A stretch of 64,000 nucleotides of DNA from Bacteroidota bacterium (lineage in GTDB: Bacteria; Bacteroidota; Bacteroidia; AKYH767-A; 2013-40CM-41-45): contig JAPLDA010000011.1 of the NCBI GenBank assembly GCA_026391945.1, forward strand, positions 1 through 64,000, given 5' to 3'. Position 1 is the stretch's first letter. Every line of letters begins with the position of its first letter. This document shows positions 15,708 to 25,691 of this stretch, piece after piece. Below the pieces are notes generated by a model. That model worked only from the letters and a program-made list of their open reading frames with translations, searched no databases and had not been told where the DNA came from. Made by a program: the position numbers and the translations under genes.

Positions 15708-17627
15708 ATGAGCAAACTAAATTCACGAATTCCGGATGGTCCTCTTGAAGCCAAGTGGACGAAATACAAATCAACAGTCAGGCTGGTAAACCCCGCCAAC
15801 AAAAGAAGAATCGAAGTGATCGTTGTCGGCTCCGGATTGGCAGGCGCTTCCGCGGCAGCATCACTGGCTGAACTTGGATATTCCGTCAAATGTTTTTGTT
15901 TCCAGGATTCACCGCGACGAGCCCATTCCATCGCTGCACAGGGAGGAATCAATGCCGCAAAAAATTATTCGAACGATGGCGACAGCGTGTTTCGCCTCTT
16001 TTATGATACAGTCAAAGGCGGTGATTACCGCGCACGTGAAGCCAATGTGTACCGCCTTGCTGAAGTGAGCAACGCCATCATCGACCAGTGCGTGGCGCAG
16101 GGAGTTCCGTTCGCCCGCGAGTACGGTGGCTTGCTGGATAACCGGTCATTCGGCGGTGTGCAGGTGTCCAGAACGTTTTATGCGCGCGGTCAAACAGGCC
16201 AGCAGTTGCTGCTCGGTGCGTATTCATCTTTGTCACGTCAGATTGCAAAAGGAAATTGCCAGATGTACAACCGCCATGAAATGCTGGAACTGGTAACCAT
16301 CGATGGCAAAGCGCGTGGAATCATCTCACGCGACCTGGTGAGCGGTGAAATACAACGACATTCGGCGCATGCTGTGATTCTCGCAACCGGCGGTTACGGC
16401 AACGTGTTTTTTCTTTCCACAAATGCCATGGGAAGCAATGCCACAGCAATTTGGAAAGCCTATAAGAAAGGAGCTTTTTTTGGTAACCCATGCTTCACGC
16501 AAATTCATCCGACCTGCATTCCGGTTTCCGGAGACTATCAATCGAAACTCACGTTGATGAGTGAGAGCCTGAGAAACGACGGTCGTGTGTGGGTTCCGAA
16601 AGCAGTAGGTGATAAACGCAAACCCGAAGATATTCCTGAAGAGGAAAGAGATTATTACCTCGAACGCAGGTATCCTTCTTTCGGCAACCTGGTTCCCCGG
16701 GATGTCGCATCCAGGGCGGCTAAACAGGTTTGTGATGAAGGAAAAGGTGTCGGCCCGTCAGGGCTTGCAGTTTTTCTTGAGTTCAAAGATTCCATCAAAC
16801 GCCTGGGATTGGATGTGATCAAAGAACGATACGGAAATCTTTTTGAGATGTATGAAAAAATCACCGGTGAAGATCCGTATCACACGCCAATGCGCATTTA
16901 CCCGGCCGTGCATTATACGATGGGTGGCTTGTGGGTTGATTACAACCTGATGACCACTGTTCCCGGTTTGTATGCTCTCGGTGAATGTAACTTCAGTGAC
17001 CACGGTGCCAACAGGCTTGGTGCTTCCGCACTGATGCAGGGACTTGCCGATGGTTACTTCGTGATTCCTTATACCATTGGCGACTTCCTCGCTGATGAAA
17101 TCCGGAATCCTGTTCCGCCAACGACGCATGCAGAATTTGATAAGGCGGAAAAGGAAGTGAAGGATAAAATCGACAGGCTCATGAACATCAAAGGAAAACA
17201 AACCGTTGATGACCTGCATAAAAAACTCGGCAAAGTGATGTGGGAATATTGCGGCATGGGCAGAAACGAACCGGGATTGCTGAAAGCACGTACACTGATA
17301 AAAGAAATTAAAGAGGAGTTCTGGAAAGACATCCGCATCCCGGGAAGTAAAGATGAATTCAATACCGAGCTGGAAAAAGCAGGTCGTGTGGCTGACTTCA
17401 TCGAACTCGGTGCCTTGATGGTGGAAGATGCTTTGCTTCGGAAAGAATCCTGCGGCGGACATTTCCGTGAAGAATCACAAACGGAAGAAGGCGAGGCCAA
17501 GCGCGACGATGTCAATTTCAGTTTCGTGGCGGCCTGGGAATATGCGGGCGACAACAGTGCTCCTGTTCTGAATAAGGAAGAACTGAAATTCGATGTCGTT
17601 CACCCGACACAAAGAAGTTATAAATAA
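15708..17627 (+). CDS. sdhA: Succinate dehydrogenase/fumarate reductase flavoprotein subunit
   Basis: 639 residues from the ATG at 15708; the frame is open to 15654, but the family N-terminus fits [17 protein letters not shown]. The FAD-binding fold is shown by [19 protein letters not shown]. The His that carries covalent FAD is in [15 protein letters not shown]. The substrate and active-site region includes HPTCIP, an arginine in PRDVASRAA, and [12 protein letters not shown]. The C-terminal [12 protein letters not shown] and the last about 40 residues are as in Bacteroides/epsilon-proteobacterial type enzymes. Oxidises succinate (or reduces fumarate) at the membrane as part of SdhCAB. Confidence 0.96.
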   Translation: MSKLNSRIPDGPLEAKWTKYKSTVRLVNPANKRRIEVIVVGSGLAGASAAASLAELGYSVKCFCFQDSPRRAHSIAAQGGINAAKNYSNDGDSVFRLFYDTVKGGDYRAREANVYRLAEVSNAIIDQCVAQGVPFAREYGGLLDNRSFGGVQVSRTFYARGQTGQQLLLGAYSSLSRQIAKGNCQMYNRHEMLELVTIDGKARGIISRDLVSGEIQRHSAHAVILATGGYGNVFFLSTNAMGSNATAIWKAYKKGAFFGNPCFTQIHPTCIPVSGDYQSKLTLMSESLRNDGRVWVPKAVGDKRKPEDIPEEERDYYLERRYPSFGNLVPRDVASRAAKQVCDEGKGVGPSGLAVFLEFKDSIKRLGLDVIKERYGNLFEMYEKITGEDPYHTPMRIYPAVHYTMGGLWVDYNLMTTVPGLYALGECNFSDHGANRLGASALMQGLADGYFVIPYTIGDFLADEIRNPVPPTTHAEFDKAEKEVKDKIDRLMNIKGKQTVDDLHKKLGKVMWEYCGMGRNEPGLLKARTLIKEIKEEFWKDIRIPGSKDEFNTELEKAGRVADFIELGALMVEDALLRKESCGGHFREESQTEEGEAKRDDVNFSFVAAWEYAGDNSAPVLNKEELKFDVVHPTQRSYK

Positions 17628-17707
17628 TGAATGTGAAGATGGGTTCATTGGCAATACGCTGATGAAATCTATGTCGATCGTCAAACTATAATCATCAAAT
17701 TAAAATC

Positions 17708-18469
17708 ATGAGCGAAACAATCAATGTGAAATTAAAAATCTGGCGGCAAAAAAATACCAGCGACAAAGGACGTTTTGAACTATATGACATGCCCGGTGTA
17801 AGCACACACATGTCGTTTTTGGAAATGATGGATGTGCTGAACGACCGCCTCGTAAGGGAAGGAAAAGATCCGGTTGCCTTTGATCATGATTGCCGCGAAG
17901 GAATTTGCGGGATGTGCAGCATGTACATCAACGGCCGCGCTCACGGCCTGCTGAAAGGCACCACCACCTGCCAGCTTCACATGCGTCATTTTGAAAATGG
18001 GGAAACGATTACCATTGAACCATGGAGGGCCGAAGCTTTCCCGGTGATTAAAGACCTCGCCGTCGACCGTACCGCTTTTGAAAAAATCATGCAGGCCGGT
18101 GGTTATGTTTCCATGAATACGGGAAACGCCGTCGACGGAAATGCTTTGCCGATTGAAAAAGTAAAAGCCGATGAAGCCATGGATGCCGCTTCCTGCATCG
18201 GTTGCGGAGCATGTGTGGCTTCCTGCAAAAATGCTTCCGCCATGTTGTTCATGTCGGCGAAAGTTTCCCAGCTCGCCTTGCTGCCGCAGGGAGAACCTGA
18301 ACGGTATGTGCGTGTGTTGAAAATGATGGAGGCTCATGACGAAGCAGGATTCGGAAGCTGCACCAACACCGGTGCCTGTGAATCGGAATGTCCGAAAGAA
18401 ATTTCAATCGCCCACATTGCACGTTTCAACCGCGATTACCTGACGGCAAGTGTGGTGAGTGAAAAATAA
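17708..18469 (+). CDS. sdhB: Succinate dehydrogenase/fumarate reductase iron-sulfur subunit
   Basis: 253 residues. Ligands for the three clusters are all visible: [2Fe-2S] in [19 protein letters not shown] plus a later Cys in GTTTC; [4Fe-4S] in [11 protein letters not shown]; and [3Fe-4S] in [15 protein letters not shown]. It wires the flavoprotein to the cytochrome b subunit. It is third in the sdhCAB operon, 80 bp after sdhA. No gene is seen in the 18470-18697 gap that follows. Confidence 0.96.
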   Translation: MSETINVKLKIWRQKNTSDKGRFELYDMPGVSTHMSFLEMMDVLNDRLVREGKDPVAFDHDCREGICGMCSMYINGRAHGLLKGTTTCQLHMRHFENGETITIEPWRAEAFPVIKDLAVDRTAFEKIMQAGGYVSMNTGNAVDGNALPIEKVKADEAMDAASCIGCGACVASCKNASAMLFMSAKVSQLALLPQGEPERYVRVLKMMEAHDEAGFGSCTNTGACESECPKEISIAHIARFNRDYLTASVVSEK

Positions 18470-18697
18470 CAGCACTTCATCGGGAATTTTATCGTTTGAT
18501 TTTTCAGGTAACAGGAATTCTGTTTCCACATGATCTGTTTCCATTGCTTCCTGTGTTGTATCTCCATCAGAAGTTTTTTGGGGAACTCAAAGAAAAAATC
18601 CCAAACAGTGCCCCTGCCACTTCCTTACTCTTTTTGTGTATCAATTCAGAATCATGTAAGTTTGTGACTGTCGAAGAAAAACCAGGCAACACTACTT

Positions 18698-19414
18698 TTG
18701 TTTTCCATATTCAGAACATACTTTTCAAAGGATAAAAAACTTTTTCACGCGCTGAAAAATCTTCTCGGTTTTTATCCGAACAACCTTGCCGTTTATAAAC
18801 TGGCATTCAGTCACCGGAGCAGTGCAGAAGAACATCCGAGCGGACTCAAGATGAGCAACGAACGCCTTGAATACCTCGGCGATGCTATTCTCGGAGCCGT
18901 GGTAGCAGAAATGTTGTTCAGGAAATTTCCATTCAAAGAAGAAGGGTTTCTTACGGAGATGCGCTCGAAAATTGTAAACCGTGAAAACCTCAACAAGCTT
19001 GCATTGAAACTGGGAATCGATCATTACATGAACGGATCCATTGACCCGGCGGCGAAAAGCCGTTCGGTGTATGGCGATGCATTTGAAGCGCTGATTGGCG
19101 CCGTTTACATCGACAAAGGTTACAGCGTCACCCGTTCGCTGATCCTTCACCGGTTCATCAAACACCACATTGATGTGGAAGAACTCGAATTGCTGGAACA
19201 TAACTTCAAAAGCAAGCTCATCAACTGGGGACAACGCGAACGTAAGAATGTAGAATTCGAATTGCTGGAAGAGGTGGAAAACGGTGGAAAGCGTTTGCTG
19301 CGTGTCAGGGTTTTGGTGAACGGTGAAGAACTGGCAAGAGGTGAAGACTATTCGAAAAAAAGAGCCGAGCAAATTGCCGCTCAGAAAGTCTGCGAGTCAA
19401 TAGGTATCAGTTAA
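18698..19414 (+). CDS. rnc: Ribonuclease III
   Basis: 238 residues. The catalytic signature is ERLEYLGDAILGAVVAEML (about residues 49-67), with the second acidic cluster in YGDAFEALIGAVYID. A double-stranded RNA-binding domain occupies the last about 75 residues (NFKSKLINWGQRE ... KKRAEQIAAQKVCE). Its role is cleavage of double-stranded RNA in rRNA and mRNA processing. The start is a TTG that lies inside a good -7 box (TACTTTTG, 18693-18700), so either the box is not the promoter or the true start is a non-ATG codon a little downstream. Family alignments place the N-terminus within a few codons. Confidence 0.93.
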   Translation: MFSIFRTYFSKDKKLFHALKNLLGFYPNNLAVYKLAFSHRSSAEEHPSGLKMSNERLEYLGDAILGAVVAEMLFRKFPFKEEGFLTEMRSKIVNRENLNKLALKLGIDHYMNGSIDPAAKSRSVYGDAFEALIGAVYIDKGYSVTRSLILHRFIKHHIDVEELELLEHNFKSKLINWGQRERKNVEFELLEEVENGGKRLLRVRVLVNGEELARGEDYSKKRAEQIAAQKVCESIGIS

Positions 19415-19475
19415 GCATCGGTTTCTGATCGAGAAGCAAGTAACAAAAAAGGGAACTTACTTTTTTATTATTTTT

Positions 19476-19555
19476 TTCACCACGGAGATTCTGAGTACAC
19501 AGAGGTTCACGGAGACATCTCTGTGGCTTTTTCGTGTCCTCCGTGCCGTGGTGAA
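19476..19555. repeat. 80-bp imperfect palindromic repeat (CACGGAG type)
   Basis: TTCACCACGGAG (19476-19487) is matched by CTCCGTGCCGTGGTGAA (19539-19555), with further pairing between ACAGAG/CTCTGTG inside. The words CACGGAG and CACAGAG recur. It lies in the 337-bp gap between rnc and the acyl-CoA dehydrogenase, which otherwise holds only a promoter. Repeats like this are common between genes in several phyla including Bacteroidetes. Nothing indicates a gene. Confidence 0.65.
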
Positions 19556-19652
19556 CTAATTTGTGAGCAAATGGAATAAGAGGAAAGAAGCCTGGTATTT
19601 TTTGTTATGAAAAATCACGTTTCTCATCTTCATTCCTTAATACTTTTTTCTC

Positions 19653-19660
19653 TACTTTTG
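19653..19660 (+). promoter_or_regulatory. Bacteroidetes -7 box (TACTTTTG) for the acyl-CoA dehydrogenase gene
   Basis: TACTTTTG followed by TCC matches TAnnTTTG. The start codon is 92 bp downstream, leaving a leader of about 85 nt. No clear -33 TTG was seen. Confidence 0.5.
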
Positions 19661-19751
19661 TCCGCCTGAAGAGCAGTTATCAGAACGGATTTAGCATTTA
19701 AAATTTGATTTCTGAAATCATCAGAATATCTAAAAAATAAAATTATTCCTT

Positions 19752-20930
19752 ATGGCTCAAGACAGATTTCAATCGCACGATTATTATTTGATGGATGAAT
19801 TGCTCACGGAAGAACATAAACTCATTCGTTCCAGTGTGCGCGACTGGGTGAAAAAAGAAGTGTCGCCGGTTGTGGAAGAAGCCTGTCAGAAAGCGACATT
19901 CCCGAAACAATGGATCAAAGGATTGGCGGAGATCGGCGGCTTCGGTCCGTACATACCGGAAGAATACGGCGGCGGCGGGCTCGACCAGGTTTCTTATGGC
20001 CTCATCATGCAGGAGCTGGAGCGCGGCGATTCCGGTTTGCGTTCCACCGCTTCGGTTCAGAGTTCACTCGTGATGTATCCTATTTACACGTATGGAAGTG
20101 AAGAGCAGCGAAAAAAATATCTTCCCAAACTGGCCAGCGGCGAATGGATGGGATGTTTCGGGCTCACCGAACCGGATCATGGAAGCAATCCCGGCGGCAT
20201 GCTCAGCAACATCAAAGACAAAGGCGATCATTTTTTACTGAACGGTTCGAAGATGTGGATCAGCAATGCACCGTTTGCTGATGTAGCCGTGGTATGGGCG
20301 AAGGATGAACAGGGAATCATCCGCGGGATGGTTCTGGAACGCGGCATGAAAGGGTTCACCACTCCGGAAACCCACGGCAAATGGTCGCTGCGCGCCAGCG
20401 CTACCGGCGAACTGGTTTTTGATAACGTGAAAGTCCCGAAAGAAAATATTTTCCCGAATGTAAAAGGACTGAAAGGTCCTTTGGGCTGCCTGAATTCGGC
20501 GCGGTACGGAATTGCCTGGGGCGCCATCGGCGCTGCACTGGATTGCTATGATTCGGCTCTGCGCTATGCGAAGGAGCGCGTTCAGTTCGGGAAACCGATA
20601 GCGTCGTTCCAGCTTACTCAGAAAAAACTCGCCGAGATGATTACGGAAATCACCAAGGCACAACTGCTCACCTGGCGTTTGGGAGTTTTGAAAAATGAAA
20701 ACCGTGCAACACCGGCACAGATCAGCATGGCCAAGCGAAACAATGTGAACATGGCGTTGCAGGTTGCCCGCGAAGCGCGACAGATACACGGCGGCATGGG
20801 CATCACGGGCGAGTACCCGATCATGCGCCACATGATGAACCTCGAAAGCGTAATCACCTACGAAGGCACGCACGACATTCATTTGCTCATAACAGGAATG
20901 GATGTAACGGGGATCAATGCGTTTGAATAA
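19752..20930 (+). CDS. Acyl-CoA dehydrogenase, glutaryl-CoA dehydrogenase type
   Basis: 392 residues, cytoplasmic flavoenzyme. FAD/substrate motifs: GCFGLTEPDHGSNPG, KMWISNAPFADVAVVWAK, LRASATGELVFDNVKVP, ARYGIAWGAIGAALDC and RQIHGGMGITGEYPI. The catalytic base is the Glu in YEGTHDIHLLITG near the C-terminus, in the position used by glutaryl-CoA dehydrogenase. The specific wording of these motifs (GLTEPDHGSNP; YEGTHD) points to the glutaryl-CoA group, which oxidises and decarboxylates glutaryl-CoA to crotonyl-CoA in lysine/tryptophan breakdown. No other gene of that pathway is next to it. It appears monocistronic. Confidence 0.9.
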   Translation: MAQDRFQSHDYYLMDELLTEEHKLIRSSVRDWVKKEVSPVVEEACQKATFPKQWIKGLAEIGGFGPYIPEEYGGGGLDQVSYGLIMQELERGDSGLRSTASVQSSLVMYPIYTYGSEEQRKKYLPKLASGEWMGCFGLTEPDHGSNPGGMLSNIKDKGDHFLLNGSKMWISNAPFADVAVVWAKDEQGIIRGMVLERGMKGFTTPETHGKWSLRASATGELVFDNVKVPKENIFPNVKGLKGPLGCLNSARYGIAWGAIGAALDCYDSALRYAKERVQFGKPIASFQLTQKKLAEMITEITKAQLLTWRLGVLKNENRATPAQISMAKRNNVNMALQVAREARQIHGGMGITGEYPIMRHMMNLESVITYEGTHDIHLLITGMDVTGINAFE

Positions 20931-21062
20931 ACCGAAGGCGGAGGCTGGAAATTGGAAGACGGAAGTTGGGCGGTTGACATAATCACTAAGCATTGGTTCA
21001 TGATTCTTACATCCTGTTATTTTTTTTTGTATTTTTCTGCTCCTAATCTAAAACCTATCACC

Positions 21063-21869
21063 ATGAAATTAAAATCTACCATTCTTACCCGGAGCATGTT
21101 CCTGTTATTCAGCATTAGCCTGGTAACGGTTTCGAATGCCCGCCCGCTTGTGTATTGCGTTCCTACGTTTTTGAACGGATGTACGCAATGGAATAATCAC
21201 ACCATCACCCTGAACACCATCAACTGGACAATCGGTGCAACAGCCTGCACCGTTTCAGATTATACCAGTCAGTCCACCACGCTCACGGCCGGAACATCTT
21301 ACCCGATGACCGTGATCAACGGCGCCTGGTGCGGTTGTTCTGTCTGGATCGATTTTAACCAGAACCAGGTGTTTGATACGATAGAAAATCTTTATCATTC
21401 GTACCAGGGCAACTCGCCAACCTTCACGTATAATTTCAACATTGCCATTCCTGCTACTGCACCCAACGGAACTTACCGGATGCGTGTAATCGGGCCATGG
21501 GGATCTGACGGATATACAGTCGGTAGTGGTAATGGATGGGGCGGCTGTGGTTCTTACCAGTATGGAAACTTTGAGGACTTTACCGTTACCATTGTTGGTT
21601 CCGTTGGTATTCCAAACATTGCCGGCAACAACTTACCTGTGATGTCTGCTAGTCCGAATCCTGCAACTACGGAAATCACCGTCACGATGAATGACATAAA
21701 AGGAAAGGAAGCGAAACTGCAGCTCATGGATATTACCGGGAAACTCATACGCACCATAGATGTTCGAAGTGAAAAGGAAGTGCTCGATATCGCCGATCTT
21801 TCAAAAGGAATTTACATTCTCCATTATGCCGACGGTGATCGCGGCCAGGACATCAGGCTGGTGAAATAA
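21063..21869 (+). CDS. Secreted GEVED-domain protein with T9SS type A sorting signal
   Basis: 268 residues from the ATG at 21063, which starts a signal peptide (MKLKSTILTRSMFLLFSISLVTVSNA). The upstream part of the frame (from 20952) is not protein-like. A GEVED domain covers about 30-180: YCVPTFLNGCTQWNNHTI at the start, GCSVWIDFNQNQVFDT in the middle and the terminal FEDFTVTI motif that names the family. A type A CTD follows (SASPNPATTEITVTMND ... DLSKGIYILHY ... QDIRLVK). The protein is probably displayed on the cell surface or released; its function is unknown. A terminator follows. Confidence 0.88.
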   Translation: MKLKSTILTRSMFLLFSISLVTVSNARPLVYCVPTFLNGCTQWNNHTITLNTINWTIGATACTVSDYTSQSTTLTAGTSYPMTVINGAWCGCSVWIDFNQNQVFDTIENLYHSYQGNSPTFTYNFNIAIPATAPNGTYRMRVIGPWGSDGYTVGSGNGWGGCGSYQYGNFEDFTVTIVGSVGIPNIAGNNLPVMSASPNPATTEITVTMNDIKGKEAKLQLMDITGKLIRTIDVRSEKEVLDIADLSKGIYILHYADGDRGQDIRLVK

Positions 21870-21928
21870 AATACCAACGCCAGCAAAACGCTTTCCTGTT
21901 TTCGAAAGCAAATTTCTACTCATAAAAA

Positions 21929-21957
21929 GGACTCCTCTGAAACGGAGTCTTTTTTTG
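21929..21957 (+). terminator. Intrinsic terminator after the GEVED protein gene
   Basis: GGACTCC (21929-21935) and GGAGTC (21944-21949) form a stem with an 8-nt loop, followed by a run of seven T. The rest of 21958-22176 holds no visible gene. Confidence 0.85.
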
Positions 21958-22176
21958 TGGGTTCATTCCAGCCTTTTTTATTTCTCTATGTTCCATGGTA
22001 AAATTTTTTAAACATAGCATCGAGGACATGGAGGTTTGCCAGGAAACAGTGTGTTTACTCTGTCAATAGATTTGAGTCACCCAGGTTTAGGATAACACGT
22101 GAGCATGGAAGGTTGCAGAGGACTTTTTATACCAGGATTTCGGAAGCGAAGAAAAAAATACCGGGAAGAATTCCTG

Positions 22177-22386
22177 TCATGCCTTTTTCAAAAAACAGGT
22201 TTTGAGTACCAGCGTTACCTTATCTACGCGGCCTTCTATTTCGTCAGGGTTGGATGTGAGGCGGATGTTTTTTACCACCTGTCCTCTTTTCAGATCCGTA
22301 GGACTGCCTTTTACTTTTAAACTTTTAATGAGGGTTACGTTATCGCCTTCTGCAAGCAGGTTGCCATTGCTGTCTCTTACGTCCAT
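22177..22386 (-). CDS. PhnA/YjdM-like small protein
   Basis: 69 residues. VRDSNGNLLAEGDNVTLIKSLKVKG, LKRGQVVKNIRLT and LVLKTCFLKKA match the C-terminal SH3-like domain of the PhnA (YjdM) family. The N-terminal zinc ribbon of longer members is absent, as in many Bacteroidetes homologues. The name reflects an old link to alkylphosphonate loci; the real function is not established. It is monocistronic, minus strand, with its ATG 75 bp downstream of the end of the neighbouring minus-strand gene. Confidence 0.85.
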   Translation of the reverse strand: MDVRDSNGNLLAEGDNVTLIKSLKVKGSPTDLKRGQVVKNIRLTSNPDEIEGRVDKVTLVLKTCFLKKA

Positions 22387-22461
22387 GATTTTTATTGAAT
22401 AAATAAATTAGAGCACGCAATATCCGACTTTATTTAAAAGTATAAACAAATTATTCCAACA

Positions 22462-23049
22462 CTATTTCTCAAAGTGAAGATTGGAGGGTTCCTTGTTCGG
22501 CATCAGGTTTTCTTTTCCTCTGCCCGTTGTTGGAACAGTGGTCTCCACCACATCGAAGTTCAGGTCGCTGAACCAGATCTGACCTGTGCCGACGAGCAAT
22601 GCTCCGTATGCCATGTTGGAAGCGTTGAGCGGAACATCGAGGACAATTTCATATTTTTTCCAGTCGGTGGTTCCTTTCACAGGCCTGTCGAGCATGTTGT
22701 CGAACGACAATGGTATTTTTGAATGGGCTTCATCAATTCTCAGCCAGAGCCCGGCTTTGTCGTCCACATTTTTTGATTTTACGTAACCGCTCATGCGGAT
22801 TCTTCTCCCGATGTATTTGTCGGGCAGGCATTCCTGCATGAGCGTGCCGAAGCCATGAATTTTTTTGGTGTTGGATTGAATGGTGGCGGCGTTGCTGCCG
22901 TTTTGCCCGGCGCCTTTATCAATACCCATGTCGTAACTTTTCGGATCGCTTCCGGCTTTGAACCAACCTTTCGGTAAATCGAAAGAAAAAAATGTTGCGG
23001 CGATGGCGATGAACAATAAGCTTGTCAGGATTCTTTTTGTGGAGGTCAT
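22462..23049 (-). CDS. Conserved secreted protein (domain also seen with Bacteroidetes transcription regulators)
   Basis: 195 residues with an N-terminal hydrophobic segment (about 6-24) that looks like a signal peptide or anchor. The body (about 28-170) is a beta-rich jellyroll-like module: KAGSDPKSYDMGIDKGAGQNG, TLMQECLPDKYIGRRIRMSGYVKS, KAGLWLRIDE and GTTDWKKYEIVLDVP. Residues before the end read ALLVGTGQIWFSDLNFDVVE. I recall this module as a stand-alone or appended domain in Bacteroidetes, often beside AraC-type regulators, with no known ligand. No regulator lies next to it here. The last 25 residues are polar and low in structure. Confidence 0.75.
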   Translation of the reverse strand: MTSTKRILTSLLFIAIAATFFSFDLPKGWFKAGSDPKSYDMGIDKGAGQNGSNAATIQSNTKKIHGFGTLMQECLPDKYIGRRIRMSGYVKSKNVDDKAGLWLRIDEAHSKIPLSFDNMLDRPVKGTTDWKKYEIVLDVPLNASNMAYGALLVGTGQIWFSDLNFDVVETTVPTTGRGKENLMPNKEPSNLHFEK

Positions 23050-23225
23050 GGGCGGGGAGGTGTTTGTTTTTCATGTCTCGAAACATGAAAGATTTCTTAA
23101 TGCACCAAGTTACAAGATTTAAAATTATCCTTTTTTAAACAACGAAACTCTCAGAGCTAACCTACAAAATTTTTTTCTCATCCCCCATGAAGCGATGAAA
23201 ACAAAATAACAGCTATCGTTTGGTT

Positions 23226-25043
23226 TTATTTTACAGGTACAACTTCAGGCAAGGCGAGATTCTGCAGCCAGCTTTCGGCATTGCTGAGATCCTCTTTCAT
23301 CACAGCAAGGTATCGTTCGCTTTCCTGGTGAATGGAAGTGAGGAGTCGTTTATAATAGTCAACGCCTTCAAGCAAATTGGTTTTGAATGTCTGCAGGTAC
23401 TTCGCCTGGCGCGCATTGATTTCACCGATGCTTTTTGAAATTTCATTTTTCAGGTAGTCCGTGTAAAGATTCAGTTCGTTGACGAACATGTTCGGGCGAC
23501 GTAACGAATTGAGCAGGTTGCAGCGGCCGTAGATGTGATCTGCCATCTGTTGCAACGTGAAGATTCCTGAAAAGTACGCCAGGTTGGGCCCCGGGCAAAT
23601 GGTAACGGCTTTGAGATGATGATGAAGAGGCATGTGGTTTTTCAGCAATATCGATGCATCCAGCCCTTCACACAAACAATCTTTTTCGACAATGGTTTTT
23701 AATTCCGCTTCAAAGATTTGTTCCGGAAGATTCTTCTCTTCGAGCTGTTTGATTTTCAGTTGTTGGTATTCACGCGAAGCGGTGCAGATCGGCAGCGCAG
23801 TAAATTCGGTATTGGTGGAGAGAAACTTTTTATAGCACGGACTGCCCGGCCTTCCTTTGTCGATGCGCAATTGCATTTGTTTCTGAGCAGAACTTTTCCT
23901 GAAATTATGAAACGGTATTCCCAACGGTGAGTTGTTGCTCAGGTAATAATCTTCTTTTTCTGCCGTTGCCAGTTGGTGCAATGTTTCATCATCCACGTTG
24001 GTCACTTCAGGCACCAGTAAAAAAGGACTTCCCCAGCCGGTGCCGTCCACATCGTAATAGCCGAGCAGGAAATTATTTTCATTGGAAGTGCCGATTCCGC
24101 CCTGGACGGTAATTTTCATTCCGGGCTGCTGAGGAAAAGCATCGTATTTTTTTTCAGTCAAGGCACGGCTGCACATTTCAAAAAGTTCAGCGGCAATCTC
24201 CTGTTTCTTTACTTTGAATTCTTCGAGGATGGGGCCGAGCAGGATTCCATCGGTCGCAAAAGCATGTCCGCCGCAGTTCAACCCGGATTCGATCCTGAAC
24301 TCTGAAACCCACAACCCTTTTTTTGCCATGAGTTTTCCCTGCGTGAGTGCAGAACGGTAGTCACTTACTTTCAGTATGATTTTCTTTTTCAGGTTTCCGT
24401 TTGCATCCGGGAAAAAGTCGCGGAAGTTTTCGATGTAAGCATACAAACGCGGGTTATAGCCGGCAGAAAATACGACGGAAGAATCCAGTTCGCTGTTGGC
24501 AAAACCCCTGAACGCCGACAGTGCGTCGGAATATTCCAAAGGCAACGGCTCGCCGCTCTTCGTATAAGCCGGCTTGTCGATTTTCGACATGATGTTCACG
24601 TCGATGGAACCTGCAATGATTTTAGAGCGGAGTTCCTGTTGCAATGATTCCTTCTTTTTCCCTTCTTCTGAATGTTGCATCTCCCGGTAAGTTTTCTTTA
24701 CAGGAGAATTGTCGGGAAGAAGTTCAAAATATTTCGTAAGATCGTTTCCTTCTTCAAAAGGAAGTGTGCGGAGTAGGTTCACCTGTTGCTTCACCAAACG
24801 GTTTAGGAGATCGAGGTAAGCGGTGATGCGTTTGGCGCGGAAATCAAAAACATCCGTGGTGATGGCATCATACTGCTCTCCTGATTGCAGGCAATGATAT
24901 TTCCGCATCTCCTCAACCAATTCATCTTCGATGATGGAAACGACGGATGAAATTCCGAACCTGGCAATTTTTAAAGGAGTATCAATCGTATAGCACAATC
25001 CCATCACGGGAATGTGAAACGTATGTTGTTCGGCTCGGCTCAT
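23226..25043 (-). CDS. Conserved Bacteroidetes protein of unknown function, cysteine-rich C-terminal half
   Basis: 605 residues, no signal peptide. The start HTFHIPVMGLCYTIDTPLKIARFGIS and the stretch SEFRIESGLNCGGHAFATDG (about 247-266), followed by VQGGIGTSNENNFLLGYYDVDGTGWG (about 313-338), look like a TIM barrel with a phosphate/flavin-type loop (GGIGT, as in nitronate-monooxygenase or PfaD-like proteins). I cannot prove that relation. Cysteines at 257, 403, 420, 456, 458, 483 (ICPGPN) and 508 could bind metal. The last 90 residues are a long helix. I recall homologues in Flavobacteriia and Chitinophagaceae without a function. It is an isolated gene with a 648-bp gap upstream. Confidence 0.8.
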   Translation of the reverse strand: MSRAEQHTFHIPVMGLCYTIDTPLKIARFGISSVVSIIEDELVEEMRKYHCLQSGEQYDAITTDVFDFRAKRITAYLDLLNRLVKQQVNLLRTLPFEEGNDLTKYFELLPDNSPVKKTYREMQHSEEGKKKESLQQELRSKIIAGSIDVNIMSKIDKPAYTKSGEPLPLEYSDALSAFRGFANSELDSSVVFSAGYNPRLYAYIENFRDFFPDANGNLKKKIILKVSDYRSALTQGKLMAKKGLWVSEFRIESGLNCGGHAFATDGILLGPILEEFKVKKQEIAAELFEMCSRALTEKKYDAFPQQPGMKITVQGGIGTSNENNFLLGYYDVDGTGWGSPFLLVPEVTNVDDETLHQLATAEKEDYYLSNNSPLGIPFHNFRKSSAQKQMQLRIDKGRPGSPCYKKFLSTNTEFTALPICTASREYQQLKIKQLEEKNLPEQIFEAELKTIVEKDCLCEGLDASILLKNHMPLHHHLKAVTICPGPNLAYFSGIFTLQQMADHIYGRCNLLNSLRRPNMFVNELNLYTDYLKNEISKSIGEINARQAKYLQTFKTNLLEGVDYYKRLLTSIHQESERYLAVMKEDLSNAESWLQNLALPEVVPVK

Positions 25044-25691
25044 GTACGAATATTCATTGACAACATGAGAGTGTTCCGTTCGGCTGAATCAATCCCACGC
25101 ATCTGACTTTAAAGAAGGCATTTTTTCTTTGGATGGGTCATGACTTTGATCATGTTTTAGCATAGGCGCTGTTTCAATTGCCTTTCCATATTTGGCCGTG
25201 TACAAAACGTGTTTGTAAAATTGGAAATGATTGATCATGTACCATCCGGAACTTCAATGAACAATGGAATAAAATTTCCGGTGTTTCCGATTCCATCAAT
25301 AGACAATCGATATTTTTAAAATCGTTTTTATAAACTGGCTATTCCTCTTTTCCTTTGTGAATAGTATTGGTTGGATAATAAACGAAACATGAGTGTGTAA
25401 GTGCTCCCTTGTTATTCGAAAGGGACTCGCAGTAAAATGCCCGATGCCGAATCATACTGCTAAAGATACCGGTGTATAAGTAATAAGGCAAGGGTTACAC
25501 TTTCAAGTCTGATGATGAGCCTCCATTTTTTAAGCTCTCTTTTTAAATGAATATTCAATGAATATTTAATTGAATAGACAAAAAATACGTTTTAATACTT
25601 TAATTTAGACAAAAGTTATTTTCGTTTCCGGATGAATTCGTTTTTGCAGTGAGTTGTTTCGTTAATTACAAACCAGTAATTTCTTTAAGCC
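25044..25691. other. 648-bp intergenic region
   Basis: No reading frame, RNA gene or strong repeat was recognised here. A TATTTTCG (-7-like) box at 25617-25624 is the likely promoter of the cytochrome gene at 25692, leaving a leader of about 60 nt. The remainder is AT-rich and unassigned. Confidence 0.5.

Noticed and set aside
16758-17462. 234-residue minus-strand frame inside sdhA
   Set aside because: Antisense shadow of the well-supported sdhA gene.
18725-19372. 215-residue minus-strand frame inside rnc
   Set aside because: Antisense shadow; rnc carries all catalytic motifs.
20235-20993. 252-residue minus-strand frame opposite the acyl-CoA dehydrogenase
   Set aside because: Antisense shadow of a gene with complete family motifs.
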